Positions 1 through 8,914 are shown, counted from the first letter of the stretch. The stretch is DNA of 64,000 bases from Paenibacillus sp. FSL R5-0623 (GCF_037974265.1 NZ_CP150233.1:1922001-1986000), one strand, 5' to 3'. The notes: generated from the sequence alone by a model not told the origin. Program-made: numbers and translations.

Positions 1-1
1 A

Positions 2-373
2 GCCAAACTGGCGGCATGGCTTAATGAGCGCAGTGATATTACCGCTGTCTTTTATCCTGGACTGGAGGATCATCCGGGCCGTGAGGCACATGAGCGCCAG
101 TCCACAGGATATGGAGCTGTCGTTTCATTTGACGTCGGTTCAGGTGATCGCGCAAAAGCAGTTCTTAACCGGGTGAAGCTCCCCATTGTTGCTGTAAGCT
201 TGGGAGCTGTGGAGAGTATTCTGTCCTACCCAGTGATGATGTCTCACGCTGCAATGCCGGCTGAGGTTCGCCGTGACCGTGGCATTACAGATGGGTTGCT
301 GCGCTTCTCTGTAGGTCTGGAAGATATCGAAGATCTGATTGTAGATTTGGAACAAGCACTTCAGGAATCATAG
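2..373 (+). CDS. Trans-sulfuration family PLP enzyme, C-terminal part (partial)
   Basis: The window opens inside this gene; the reading frame runs from base 2 to TAA at 371-373, giving about 123 C-terminal residues. The tail (SHAAMPAEVRRDRGI followed by LLRFSVGLEDIEDLIVDL) is the typical C-terminus of Cys/Met-metabolism PLP enzymes: cystathionine gamma-synthase, cystathionine lyases and methionine gamma-lyase. The PLP lysine lies upstream of the window, so the exact member cannot be decided. The family handles homocysteine/cysteine interconversion in the cytoplasm. It is followed by a clear intrinsic terminator, so it ends its transcription unit. Confidence 0.85.
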   Translation, partial: AKLAAWLNERSDITAVFYPGLEDHPGREAHERQSTGYGAVVSFDVGSGDRAKAVLNRVKLPIVAVSLGAVESILSYPVMMSHAAMPAEVRRDRGITDGLLRFSVGLEDIEDLIVDLEQALQES

Positions 374-460
374 CAAAAGTGGATGATTGAATACGCCGAA
401 GCGTATCACTTAAGTTCGAAATAATTCTTTTCCATATGTAAAAATTTTTACTTATTTTTA

Positions 461-488
461 AAGCACCTGTACATAAGGTGCTTTTTTT
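461..488 (+). terminator. Intrinsic terminator of the trans-sulfuration gene
   Basis: A perfect hairpin (AAGCACCT pairing with AGGTGCTT) is followed by seven T residues. It separates the first gene from mqnC. Confidence 0.85.
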
Positions 489-614
489 CACATGTAACCT
501 GTGTTACGATATGTGGAGTACAGAAATACGATGTTGCCACCAGAACTTGCTTCTCTTGAACAAGTTGGGACGGATCGTTATATAATTTCTCTTCATGAGG
601 GAGGCTTTTTTACG

Positions 615-1751
615 ATGAGTACGGTAGACCGTATCTTAGATAAAGCCCTTCGGGGCGAACGTTTGGACTTGGAAGACACGATTCAGCTATTTGAATCCAA
701 TGAAGTGGACAAAATCGGGGCTGCTGCTAATGTCATTATGAAACGCATGCACCCTGAACCATACAGAACATTTGTAATCGGGCGTAACGTCAACTACACG
801 AACGTGTGTGATGTGTACTGCCGTTTTTGTGCTTTTTACCGCAGACCTGGCTCGGATGAAGGTTATGTACTTCCAGACGAAGTTATTTTCCAGAAGATTC
901 AGGAAACGGAAGATGTGAATGGTACCGAGATTTTGATGCAAGGTGGAACGAATCCAAACTTGCCTTTCAGCTATTACACAGACCTGTTGAAAGCCATCAA
1001 AGAGCGTTTCCCAAACATCACGATGCACTCTTTCTCCCCAGCGGAGATTATGAAAATGGTTGAAGTATCCGATGGCCTTACATTGGAAGAGGTTGTTCGT
1101 GCTATTCACGAAGCTGGACTGGATTCCTTGCCTGGCGGCGGCGCTGAAATTCTGGATGACCGCACACGTCGGAAGATCAGCCGCTTGAAAGGTTCATGGC
1201 GGGATTGGATGGACGTTATGCAAACTGCACACCGCATCGGTATGAACACCACGGCAACGATGGTTATCGGACTTGGTGAATCGATGGAAGAGCGTGCATT
1301 ACACTTGCTCCGTGTACGTGAAGCTCAGGACGAATGTATTGCGAACAAGTATGACTCCGAAGGTTTCCTGGCATTCATTCCTTGGACTTTCCAGCCAGAC
1401 AATACCAACCTTAAGCTGGAGCGTCAGACTCCGGAAGAGTACTTGAAGACTGTAGCCATCAGCCGACTGGTGCTGGATAATATCAAGAACATCCAATCCT
1501 CATGGGTTACCATGGGTCCGGAGATCGGTAAGAAGTCGCTTGAATTTGGCTGTAATGACTTCGGTAGCACGATGATTGAAGAGAACGTTGTATCTGCTGC
1601 TGGTGCAACTTATAAAGTTAACATTGAATCCATTCTCCGTTTGATTCGGGAGTCCGGTTATATCCCGGCACAACGTAACACTCGATACGAGATTGTGCGC
1701 ATGTTCGACGAAGAGAATTCCGTGCATGAAGATTTCGTAATGCAGAACTAA
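615..1751 (+). CDS. mqnC: Cyclic dehypoxanthinyl futalosine synthase MqnC (radical SAM)
   Basis: Predicted radical SAM enzyme of the futalosine route to menaquinone, converting dehypoxanthine futalosine to its cyclic form. The cluster-binding motif CxxxCxxC is present as C65, C69 and C72 (CDVYCRFC), followed by AFYRRPGSDEGYVL, typical of MqnC. The stretch LPGGGAEILDDRTRRKIS near residue 175 also fits MqnC rather than the related aminofutalosine synthase MqnE. I chose ATG 615 because GAGGGAGG (597-604) sits about 10 nt upstream and the 378-residue product matches the usual family size; the frame is open further upstream to 501 but without a comparable RBS. No other menaquinone gene lies nearby, so it is a stand-alone unit bounded by terminators. 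Confidence 0.88.
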   Translation: MSTVDRILDKALRGERLDLEDTIQLFESNEVDKIGAAANVIMKRMHPEPYRTFVIGRNVNYTNVCDVYCRFCAFYRRPGSDEGYVLPDEVIFQKIQETEDVNGTEILMQGGTNPNLPFSYYTDLLKAIKERFPNITMHSFSPAEIMKMVEVSDGLTLEEVVRAIHEAGLDSLPGGGAEILDDRTRRKISRLKGSWRDWMDVMQTAHRIGMNTTATMVIGLGESMEERALHLLRVREAQDECIANKYDSEGFLAFIPWTFQPDNTNLKLERQTPEEYLKTVAISRLVLDNIKNIQSSWVTMGPEIGKKSLEFGCNDFGSTMIEENVVSAAGATYKVNIESILRLIRESGYIPAQRNTRYEIVRMFDEENSVHEDFVMQN

Positions 1752-1812
1752 TCCTGATGATTTGAATACTACTTCCATAACTGCTGATCGTTAGATAAGT
1801 ATTTATGAAGCT

Positions 1813-1854
1813 AAGCCCGCTGACTACTCTGTTTGGAGAGACGGCGGGCTTTTT
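1813..1854 (+). terminator. Intrinsic terminator of mqnC
   Basis: The arms AAGCCCGC and GCGGGCTT enclose a 22-nt loop with further pairing and are followed by TTTTT. Confidence 0.75.
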
Positions 1855-1982
1855 GATTTCTTTCTGCGGTTCGAGGTCATCAAACAGTACATGTTACGCA
1901 ATTGCCGATATTTTATATTGAAATTGAACTGTTACAATGAAAGGGAACTTGTGTAGTCAGACACGCTGGAAGGGGTAAACCG

Positions 1983-2960
1983 ATGAAGAGAAGAATACTT
2001 GGCAAGACGGAACTGAACGTACCTGTATTGAGCTTTGGAGCATCCTCCCTCGGTTCTGTATTTCGTGACATTGACCGGGACGAAGGGATTCGCACTGTAC
2101 ATGCGGCCGTAGATGCGGGGATGAATTACATAGACGTTTCGCCTTACTACGGGCAGACAAAGGCGGAGACAGTGTTGGGTGAGGCCATTCGCAGCTTGCC
2201 GCGCAGTTCATATATGTTATCAACCAAAGCCGGACGGTATGGGGAAAATGAGTTTGATTTTTCACGTCAGCGAATTCTGAATAGTGTGCAAGAGAGCCTG
2301 GATCGATTGCATACAGACTATATTGATATTTTATTCTTACATGATATTGAATTTGTCCCAGCAGAGATTATTATCGAAGAAGCTTTTCCAACGTTGCTGC
2401 GTCTGAAAGAGCAGGGAGTTATACGACATGCGGGCATTTGTGGTTTACCCTTGCCGTTGTTCGAGAAGGTTCTGCCACAGATCGATGCGGATGCGATCAT
2501 CTCGTATTGTCATTATTCATTGAATGATACCTCATTATTGTCGTTATTGCCCTTGTTGGAAAAAAAAGAAATGGGCCTTGTCAATGCTTCGCCTCTTTCT
2601 ATGGGCTTGTTGAGTACCCGTGGTGCTCCTGCCTGGCATCCGGCAGATGATCGGGTGAAACAGCTCTGCCTGAAGGCTGCCCGCTTCTGTGCAGAACAAG
2701 GCAGTGACATTGCCAAGCTGGCCGTGCAATTCTCCACGTCGAATGAACGAATTCCGACAACACTGGTGAGCAGTGCCAGCCAGCGCAATATCCTCAATAA
2801 TGCAGCCTGGATAGAGGAACCGATCGATCAGAGCCTGCTGGATGAAGTGCTGTGCATTCTGGCTCCATTGCATAACGAGACATGGGCAAGCGGACGACCT
2901 GAATATAATACGAAGCCAGGCAACACGACAGCAGAAGCATCCAAGGGGGAACAACGATGA
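1983..2960 (+). CDS. Aldo/keto reductase (sugar dehydrogenase-like)
   Basis: A 325-residue NAD(P)-dependent aldo/keto reductase with the expected TIM-barrel landmarks: N-terminal GKTELNVPVLSFGASSLG, the catalytic Asp/Tyr pair in NYIDVSPYYG, a catalytic Lys in STKAGRY and the His in DILFLHDIE. The pattern resembles D-threo-aldose 1-dehydrogenase/L-fucose dehydrogenase and L-galactose dehydrogenase members, so an aldose is the likely substrate, but specificity cannot be read from sequence. GGAAGGGG precedes the ATG. The stop overlaps the start of the next gene (ATGA), so both are one operon. Confidence 0.85.
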   Translation: MKRRILGKTELNVPVLSFGASSLGSVFRDIDRDEGIRTVHAAVDAGMNYIDVSPYYGQTKAETVLGEAIRSLPRSSYMLSTKAGRYGENEFDFSRQRILNSVQESLDRLHTDYIDILFLHDIEFVPAEIIIEEAFPTLLRLKEQGVIRHAGICGLPLPLFEKVLPQIDADAIISYCHYSLNDTSLLSLLPLLEKKEMGLVNASPLSMGLLSTRGAPAWHPADDRVKQLCLKAARFCAEQGSDIAKLAVQFSTSNERIPTTLVSSASQRNILNNAAWIEEPIDQSLLDEVLCILAPLHNETWASGRPEYNTKPGNTTAEASKGEQR

Positions 2961-3970
2961 GAGCCATTGTATGTGAAGGAATAGATCAATTGAAGCTCCA
3001 GGACCTGCCTCAACCAGAACGAGCAGAAGGAGAGGCGTTGGTTGCCATTCGGCGGATTGGGATCTGTGGAACGGATCTGCATGCGTACAAAGGCAACCAG
3101 CCATTCTTTACCTATCCTCGTGTTCTGGGGCATGAACTGGCGGCTGTTATTGAAGAAATCGGTCCGAACGAGGCTGGGTTACAGCCTGGGGATCAGGTAA
3201 GTATTATTCCGTATCTGCATTGCGGTCACTGTATTGCATGTCGCAATGGAAAAACCAATTGTTGTGCGTCCATGCAAGTCATGGGTGTGCACGTAGACGG
3301 AGGCATGAGAGAAAGAATCAGCGTGCCTGTCTCACATCTGCTCTCAGCAGAAGGTTTGACGTTGGATGAGACGGCAATGGTAGAACCATTAAGCATTGGA
3401 GCCCATGCCGTCAGAAGAGCGGGAATCAAGCCTGGTGAGCATGTGGTTGTGATTGGAGCTGGCCCCATTGGCTTGGGTGTGATGGCATTTGCCAAACAGG
3501 CGGGAGCGCGTGTTATTGCCGTTGATCGTAATCTGGACAGGTTGGAGCTTAGCCGGATTTGGGCTGGAGCGGATGACTTGGTTCAGGCGAATGAACATTC
3601 TGTGCAGCATGTGGCTGAAATCACGGGAGACGACTATGCTACGGCTGTCTTTGATGCAACCGGTAATGTGAATTCCATGAATGAGGCCATTCAATATGTG
3701 GCGCATAGTGGACAACTTATTTTTGTAGGACTGGTGAAAGCAGATATTACTTTTCATGATCCTGAGTTTCACAAGCGGGAGATGAGCATCCTGGGCAGTC
3801 GAAACGCAACCCGTGAAGATTTTGAACAAGTCCTGTCGACCTTGCGTCAAAAGAAATTAAGGATGGATGGGTATATCACACACCGCGTGGAATTTGATGA
3901 GTTACCTACTGCAATAGACCAATGGTTATTGCCAGATTCACATGTAGTCAAAGCCATCGTTGAACTATAA
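2957..3970 (+). CDS. Zinc-dependent medium-chain alcohol/polyol dehydrogenase
   Basis: A 337-residue MDR-family oxidoreductase. The N-terminal half has the catalytic zinc motif GICGTDLHAYKG and GHELAAVIEEIG, and a structural zinc loop with Cys residues in HCGHCIACRNGKTNCC (about residues 87-102). The Rossmann half has VVVIGAGPIGLGV. It resembles threonine/sorbitol/galactitol-type dehydrogenases. The gene starts within the stop of the aldo/keto reductase gene, so the two enzymes probably act in one sugar or sugar-acid oxidation path. This is inferred from context; no transporter or kinase is linked. Confidence 0.85.
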   Translation: MRAIVCEGIDQLKLQDLPQPERAEGEALVAIRRIGICGTDLHAYKGNQPFFTYPRVLGHELAAVIEEIGPNEAGLQPGDQVSIIPYLHCGHCIACRNGKTNCCASMQVMGVHVDGGMRERISVPVSHLLSAEGLTLDETAMVEPLSIGAHAVRRAGIKPGEHVVVIGAGPIGLGVMAFAKQAGARVIAVDRNLDRLELSRIWAGADDLVQANEHSVQHVAEITGDDYATAVFDATGNVNSMNEAIQYVAHSGQLIFVGLVKADITFHDPEFHKREMSILGSRNATREDFEQVLSTLRQKKLRMDGYITHRVEFDELPTAIDQWLLPDSHVVKAIVEL

Positions 3971-3992
3971 TATCAATTAATTATAATAACAG

Positions 3993-4057
3993 AAAAAAAC
4001 GCTCTCTGACCTTGGTGGACAATACTGTCCATCCATAGGGGAAGAGAGCGTTTTTTG
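3993..4057. terminator. Bidirectional terminator between convergent genes
   Basis: The arms AAAAAACGCTCTCT and AGAGAGCGTTTTTT give a U-tract on either strand. It lies between the plus-strand dehydrogenase and the minus-strand YitT gene. Confidence 0.8.
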
Positions 4058-4082
4058 TAAGTTGAATTAAAATTACACGATA

Positions 4083-4245
4083 ACGAAGAGGACAGAAAAA
4101 ATCTGAAAAAGCGAAGCGTTCGCCTGAAAGCTTTCTGAAAGAAAGCTGCTCCGAAAGCATACGCTATCCCCGGATTTTTCCCTTCAGAAAAGGGAATCGA
4201 AAAAATCTGGGGATAACAGCGATTGGAAGGTTGTTCTGTCATCGT
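4083..4245. repeat. Structured intergenic element of nested hairpins
   Basis: About 160 bp between convergent genes forms an ordered set of inverted repeats. The outer arms are GACAGAA (4091-4097) and TTCTGTC (4234-4240), extended by ACGA/TCGT. Inside are GCGAA/TTCGC (4111-4123), AGCTTTC/GAAAGCT (4129-4147) and a 14-bp stem 4166-4179/4201-4214 with one G-U pair, itself holding CCCTT/AAGGG. I found no second copy in this window. The organisation is that of a dispersed intergenic repeat or a structured RNA; no coding potential is convincing. Confidence 0.5.
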
Positions 4246-4294
4246 AGTGTCAGTGTGTCAGTGTAAATATCTTTAGTTCAACTTACATGAGCTA

Positions 4295-5200
4295 TTATTT
4301 TTCCGGATTTGTCACAATGCCCGCATGTGGATCAATGTGACGCACAATGGACTTCAACCAGATCATCTCCAGCACATGTACCTCATAATAAAGTGCACCC
4401 GGGATTTGCCTGATCCATCCTTCTGCCATCGCGAGTTGTGTTGAGTCAGAAGTGGCTTCCAGCGTTCCAGGTTCACGGCGCAGCCGTTTACGTACAGCTT
4501 TTTCAACTTGAGAGCTTTGTGTGGTCAAAATGCATACTTTGCGTTTGGAAGAAAAGCCCCTGAACGCAATGTACACCATTTCATAAGCAATAAGATAGGC
4601 GATTACGGAATACATCGCTTGGTCCCAGCCAAAGACAACACCAGCGGCTGTCAGTATCAACAAGTTAAGCAGCATGATTATTTTTTCGATAAGCATCCGT
4701 TTTCCGCTAAATACACGTTCAGGTGGGCGGGAAGACGGATCACCGATTTCCAGCGTATCCAGTGTCCCACCATACCGCACGACGAGCCCAATTCCGAGCC
4801 CGAGGCATAATCCGCCAAACATGGCGGCAGCCAGCGGATGCTCTACAAGTGGCGGCATGGGATGAAGCACAATGGCACCGATCGAAAAGACAACCAGACC
4901 CAGAACAGTAACCAGTACAAATTTCTTCTGCACAATCTTGTAAGACAGAAATATAAACGGAACATTGAATAAAAATAGGAACAATCCAATCCTCATTTCG
5001 GTCCAGTGGGCGAAGAGTGAGGAAATGCCGGTAATGCCTCCAATAATAATTTTATTCGGGTGTAAGAACAATTCAAGTCCCACGGAGGCCAGAATTCCGC
5101 CCGCAATAACGAGAAACAGGTTTAACCAGCGGCGGGAAGACGATATCCTGGTCTTGACGGTGTTTGGCACCGGATTAGCCGATATCAGAGGTGCTTTCAT
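4295..5200 (-). CDS. YitT family membrane protein (DUF2179 C-terminus)
   Basis: A 301-residue protein with an N-terminal cytoplasmic stretch, about five hydrophobic helices (residues 28-210) and a C-terminal soluble domain of DUF2179 type (KRKVCILTTQSSQVEKAVRKRL onward). The motif LHPNKIIIGGITGISSL near residue 46 is a hallmark of the YitT/UPF0750 family. The biochemical function of the family is not established. AAGGAGG (plus-strand complement at 5208-5214) precedes the ATG by 7 nt. It lies downstream of khtTU on the same strand, separated by a hairpin, so it is probably a separate unit. Confidence 0.85.
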   Translation of the reverse strand: MKAPLISANPVPNTVKTRISSSRRWLNLFLVIAGGILASVGLELFLHPNKIIIGGITGISSLFAHWTEMRIGLFLFLFNVPFIFLSYKIVQKKFVLVTVLGLVVFSIGAIVLHPMPPLVEHPLAAAMFGGLCLGLGIGLVVRYGGTLDTLEIGDPSSRPPERVFSGKRMLIEKIIMLLNLLILTAAGVVFGWDQAMYSVIAYLIAYEMVYIAFRGFSSKRKVCILTTQSSQVEKAVRKRLRREPGTLEATSDSTQLAMAEGWIRQIPGALYYEVHVLEMIWLKSIVRHIDPHAGIVTNPEK

Positions 5201-5286
5201 AGGTCATCCTCCTTAGTGCGGCTTTCGAGCCATTCTCCCTGGGTTAGTCACAGAAAGATCGGCGTAAGAGCCGCGAAGTACGTTAG

Positions 5287-5309
5287 TATGTCTGTTCTGT
5301 ACAGACATA
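5287..5309 (-). terminator. Hairpin just downstream of khtU
   Basis: A 9-bp perfect inverted repeat (TATGTCTGT/ACAGACATA) with a 5-nt loop starts 5 nt past the khtU stop codon. It lacks a clear U-tract, so it may be a weak terminator or a 3'-end stabiliser. Confidence 0.4.
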
Positions 5310-5313
5310 GGAA

Positions 5314-6552
5314 TTATCCTTCTTTCTGTAGGACCTTTGGTTCTTCTTTCTTTTTCCGAGGATCTTTGAACTTGAATATTTTATCCAATAAACGGAATAC
5401 ATGTTTGGACTCTTTGGTTAATAAAGGACCCAGAATGGCCAGAATTAGGACATACAGCGCGGCAAATGGTTGAATCATTGGCAACAGTCCACCGGCTTTA
5501 CCCATGTTGGCCAAGATGATGGAAAACTCACCCCGTGACACAATGGTTAATCCAATATTGGCCGATGCTTTGGGCGATAGCCCTGCACTGCGCCCTGCCA
5601 GCATACCCGCCAGGAAGTTACCGAACAATGTAATAACAACTGCAATCAGAGCTAACCATACGGCTTCGCCGCCCAGGGACAAAGGATCAATGGACAATCC
5701 AAAGCTGAAGAAGAAGATGGCTCCGAAGAAGTCACGGAACGGTAGAATCAAGTGCTCAATCCGCTTCGCGTGTTCTGTTTCAGCAAGCACCAGACCAACC
5801 AGTAATGCACCAATCGCTTCGGCAACATGGATGGTCTCAGAGAAACCAGCTACCAGGAACAAGGCTCCAAATACAACGAGAGAGAAGAGCTCATTCGATC
5901 TTATTTTAAGCAATTTGTTTAGTAGCGGTGTTGCTTTGCGTCCAAGGATAATCACGATAAGCATGAATCCGAGGGCAATAAGTGCGGACATGATGACGCC
6001 TCCGATGGAGGATGAATCACTAAGCACAAGGCCGGACAAGATCGAGATATATACAGCGAGGAATACATCTTCGAACATAATAATACCCAATATCATCTCT
6101 GTTTCCGGGTTGGCCGTTCGTTTCAAATCGACGAGTACCTTGGCCACAATGGCACTGGAAGAGATGGTAGTTATACCTGCGATAATAAGTGCTTCTGCAA
6201 CTGGGAAACCGGAAACAAAACCGAATATTAATCCCAGCGTAAAGTTTATGCCGATGTAGATCGAGCCGCCAACTGCAATAGAGCGACCTGATTTAATTAA
6301 ACGACCTACCGAGAATTCAAGTCCAAGGTAGAAGAGTAGGAACAGGATACCGATCCGACCCATAAATTCAATGAAAGGCTGACTTTCAATAAAACGGAAG
6401 TCCAAATGCCAGATTTTCATGGCATGTGGCCCAACGGCCATCCCGATCAGAATATAAAACGGAACAACCGAAAATCTTAGTTTTGCCGATAAAAGGCCGG
6501 CTGCCGCAATGAGCACAAGGGCCAGACCTACTTCGAATATCAAATGATCCAT
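5314..6552 (-). CDS. khtU: K+/H+ (cation/proton) antiporter KhtU-like, CPA2 family
   Basis: A 412-residue integral membrane protein with a long run of hydrophobic helices from residue 1 to about 385 and a charged C-terminal tail (DPRKKKEEPK). Motifs of the Na+/H+ exchanger fold are seen, such as FYILIGMAVGPHAM and the conserved MGRIGILFLLFYLGLEF segment. The gene lies 4 nt downstream of a KhtT-type regulator, matching Bacillus subtilis khtTU, where KhtU exports potassium. It lacks a fused TrkA domain, consistent with a separate regulatory subunit. Confidence 0.85.
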   Translation of the reverse strand: MDHLIFEVGLALVLIAAAGLLSAKLRFSVVPFYILIGMAVGPHAMKIWHLDFRFIESQPFIEFMGRIGILFLLFYLGLEFSVGRLIKSGRSIAVGGSIYIGINFTLGLIFGFVSGFPVAEALIIAGITTISSSAIVAKVLVDLKRTANPETEMILGIIMFEDVFLAVYISILSGLVLSDSSSIGGVIMSALIALGFMLIVIILGRKATPLLNKLLKIRSNELFSLVVFGALFLVAGFSETIHVAEAIGALLVGLVLAETEHAKRIEHLILPFRDFFGAIFFFSFGLSIDPLSLGGEAVWLALIAVVITLFGNFLAGMLAGRSAGLSPKASANIGLTIVSRGEFSIILANMGKAGGLLPMIQPFAALYVLILAILGPLLTKESKHVFRLLDKIFKFKDPRKKKEEPKVLQKEG

Positions 6553-6556
6553 CTAT

Positions 6557-7051
6557 TTACCCCCTTCCAGTCAGGAGGAGAGATTTAAACAGTTTCTGCT
6601 GATTGCGTTCGCCAACGGCTACCACCGTGGATTCTGCACTGATAACTACCTCCGGACCTGGGCTGATATGTTTTTTGTGATTTTTCTCTACAACGGCGAT
6701 AACCGTTGCCCCAGAGTTTTGACGTACGTCCAATTCACCGATGGATTTGCCGATACTTGCAAAGGATGGTTCGATTTTGTACCACTCGATAATCAGGTCG
6801 TCAAACGTTACTTCAATATTTTCAAGCTGCTTTGGTTTGTAAGTTAATCCGCCAACAATAGCAGCAATCTGTCGTGCTTCGTAATCGTCAAGTGTGATCA
6901 TCGAGATGCTTTGATCGGGATCATCATACTCGAAGTGGTACATTTCCCGGCGACCGTCATCGTGAATAATAATGACAATTTTATCACCGCTGCTTGTTTC
7001 AATTTGAAATTTTTTGCCAATTCCCGGCAAGTCTGTTTCGCGTACATCCAT
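6557..7051 (-). CDS. khtT: KhtT-like regulatory subunit with TrkA-C (RCK_C) domain
   Basis: A 164-residue soluble protein. The N-terminal half ([19 protein letters not shown]) matches KhtT, and residues 75-160 form an RCK_C/TrkA-C domain ([22 protein letters not shown], ending in a [13 protein letters not shown] segment). In B. subtilis KhtT controls KhtU, and the RCK_C domain binds cyclic di-AMP. The start is fixed by AAGGAGG 9 nt upstream. It is translationally linked to khtU. Confidence 0.87.
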   Translation of the reverse strand: MDVRETDLPGIGKKFQIETSSGDKIVIIIHDDGRREMYHFEYDDPDQSISMITLDDYEARQIAAIVGGLTYKPKQLENIEVTFDDLIIEWYKIEPSFASIGKSIGELDVRQNSGATVIAVVEKNHKKHISPGPEVVISAESTVVAVGERNQQKLFKSLLLTGRG

Positions 7052-7346
7052 GGATTGTTGCCTCCTTATAATTAGGGGCTGGCCACAGAAGACAGGCTTA
7101 TTTCCCGAAAATGATTAATCTGCTGCTCAAAGGAACATCAAAAAGATGCGGGTAAACAGAGCCAGAAATTCCTGACACAGCCATATGATTTGAATTTGTC
7201 GGTGTGGGTACAACAAAAATAGGTACTGTCATAACATTGGTTTATCTAACGTGTGCTAAAAGGGTTATAAGTTATGCACAAGCACACCGTCTTATAGATA
7301 CAGAGGTGTCTCCATGCAAAAGCAACCTGTAAATACGTCGTAACGG
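7052..7346. other. Intergenic region upstream of khtT with an inverted repeat
   Basis: This 295-bp stretch holds the khtT leader. The main visible structure is a 7-bp perfect dyad, GTGTGCT (7251-7257) and AGCACAC (7281-7287). It has no U-tract and could be an operator or the 3' end of the upstream membrane-protein transcript. I see no ydaO-type cyclic di-AMP riboswitch motif and no convincing gene. Confidence 0.35.
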
Positions 7347-7751
7347 CTAGTGAAGAGCGTTCACGTATTTTGGTGCTATAGGGGTGAGGGATACATACAT
7401 GCTAGTAAACTTAATAGGTAGCAGAAATAATCTGCGTTTAAACAGACAATACCACGGTTTAAAGGACAGACCCGTTGTAGGGATTCGCAGCATCAATACC
7501 AATGCGAGGACAAGAAAGACAGGCTTATTATGCGTAACCGCAATCAGCTTGGACATGACTTGTGGGTATTTGCGAATGACAGGTTTCTGCTGTGATTCGG
7601 TTATTTGCAACAGCACTTCCTTGTTGGAAGTTGCTTCTACAGACACCCCAACGGCAGATTCGGTCTGCATCGGAATAGGGAAGCACAAGGCTTGGAAAAC
7701 GCACAAAATGATAATGATAGTGTAGTGGAGTATTCTAGGTTGTTGTCTCAT
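7347..7751 (-). CDS. Hypothetical small membrane or secreted protein
   Basis: A 134-residue open frame preceded by GGAGGG 8 nt from its ATG. The N-terminus (residues 8-25, IIIILCVFQALCF) looks like a signal anchor. A second hydrophobic segment lies at about residues 76-92 (PVFLVLALVLML), followed by a basic stretch (KRRLFLLPIKF). I do not recognise a family. The strong ribosome binding site and hydrophobic profile favour this frame over the opposite-strand frame at 7384-7725, but expression is unproven. It lies upstream of khtT on the same strand. Confidence 0.5.
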   Translation of the reverse strand: MRQQPRILHYTIIIILCVFQALCFPIPMQTESAVGVSVEATSNKEVLLQITESQQKPVIRKYPQVMSKLIAVTHNKPVFLVLALVLMLRIPTTGLSFKPWYCLFKRRLFLLPIKFTSMYVSLTPIAPKYVNALH

Positions 7752-7931
7752 TTTGGCTTCCCTCCTTTTCCGTGAAACATACTGTTATTAAAATAATAAC
7801 ACATTTTTGTCTTAACTCCAAACCTCTTCATAATATACTGAGAAATCATGACACGCTTTCCATCAATCCGCTTCGTATATCCCCATCGGCCTTGCCATAT
7901 ACTTTGAACAGGAAGGAAAGGAGTGATTCTT

Positions 7932-8876
7932 GTGGAACTGTTTGCTGTATGGACCGATGTATCGGGGCAAGAGGAAGCGGATCAATTTTATCGTTGTGTC
8001 AAGGAAAAAACCAAAGGTTTACATATAAATAAAAGAGGATTCCGGCTCACCTTCAAACATAATGATGGAAGAGCAACCTGGGTGTGCAGAGGGAATGAGA
8101 ATCACGAAGACTTCCAGCAATGGCTTCCCCGGATCAGTGATCTGCTCTCCCTTGGACTCGCCGACTTCATTATGGAGACACAAGAACGAAGCATGGTGGA
8201 GGATATGATCGCCAAGGCATGTTCTGTCATGGATGAGCATGAGGTGGAGAAGGTCAATCGAATCTGCATGCCACTTCTATTAAATGGTGATCTGGATCAG
8301 CCCGGACTTCGGGAGCGCCGCCGTACTACATTAGCCAGTGGACTACGGCAAGATCTGGAGGATGTTCACTTTTTTCACCTTGAAGGTATTATCAATTTCC
8401 GTATACGGCCATATAAGCAGGAACTTCAGGAATTAGTGGAGTATGCGCTCGATGAGTTCTGGATGGATCGGCAATATGAAGAGTTTATGGGGCTGTTAAA
8501 ATATTTTGTGTTTTTTCAAGAAGCCAAAGTACCACTAGTTCATCTTATACACAAAGGAATGCATGAATTTCAGGTCCTGGATGCTGGACTTAATCTGTTA
8601 CCTGTGCAAAAGGATGAACAGGTTGTTGTGGAAATGCCGGGTCTGGAACTGGAGATGGATATTGAAGATATGATTGTAAGTACACTCATCTCGATCTCTC
8701 CTGAGAAGGTCATGCTTCACACACGCACCCCGGATCTGCCAATCATCTCGACGATATGCCAGATCTTTGAAGACAAAGTGCAAATATGTCATCATTGCCC
8801 GGAATGCGAAGTGCTGCGCTCAGGATTGTTGACAGGTCTTGACGCAAGTGATCTCGGCAATTATAATAACTGTTGA
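7932..8876 (+). CDS. ytxC: Putative sporulation protein YtxC
   Basis: A 314-residue soluble protein matching YtxC in overall pattern, including the segment LEGIINFRIRPYKQELQELV and a C-terminal HHCPECEVLR. The family is annotated as sporulation-linked but has no known biochemical activity. As in B. subtilis, it lies directly upstream of thrS. The GTG at 7932 is chosen because GGAAAGGAG ends 8 nt upstream; another in-frame GTG at 7923 overlaps that site. Confidence 0.8.
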   Translation: MELFAVWTDVSGQEEADQFYRCVKEKTKGLHINKRGFRLTFKHNDGRATWVCRGNENHEDFQQWLPRISDLLSLGLADFIMETQERSMVEDMIAKACSVMDEHEVEKVNRICMPLLLNGDLDQPGLRERRRTTLASGLRQDLEDVHFFHLEGIINFRIRPYKQELQELVEYALDEFWMDRQYEEFMGLLKYFVFFQEAKVPLVHLIHKGMHEFQVLDAGLNLLPVQKDEQVVVEMPGLELEMDIEDMIVSTLISISPEKVMLHTRTPDLPIISTICQIFEDKVQICHHCPECEVLRSGLLTGLDASDLGNYNNC

Positions 8877-8914
8877 TCCATGAATTTTTCATGAGAACCA
8901 TTGAACCAAAAGCG

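Noticed and set aside
501..614. Upstream extension of mqnC to the start at 501
   Set aside because: It would add 38 residues without family similarity, and the strong GAGGGAGG site lies before ATG 615.
3973..4242. 89-residue minus-strand frame over the nested hairpins
   Set aside because: Its composition follows the inverted repeats, there is no ribosome binding site, and it runs through the terminator.
5504..6259. 251-residue plus-strand frame antisense to khtU
   Set aside because: It mirrors the antiporter codons, with repetitive Ser/Thr/Asn-rich sequence and no ribosome binding site.
7052..7346. Cyclic di-AMP (ydaO) riboswitch before khtT
   Set aside because: The KhtT family binds c-di-AMP, so I looked for it, but the conserved motif strings are absent.
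7384..7725. 113-residue plus-strand frame opposite the small membrane protein
   Set aside because: It lacks a good ribosome binding site and recognisable features; the minus-strand frame has GGAGGG and membrane helices.
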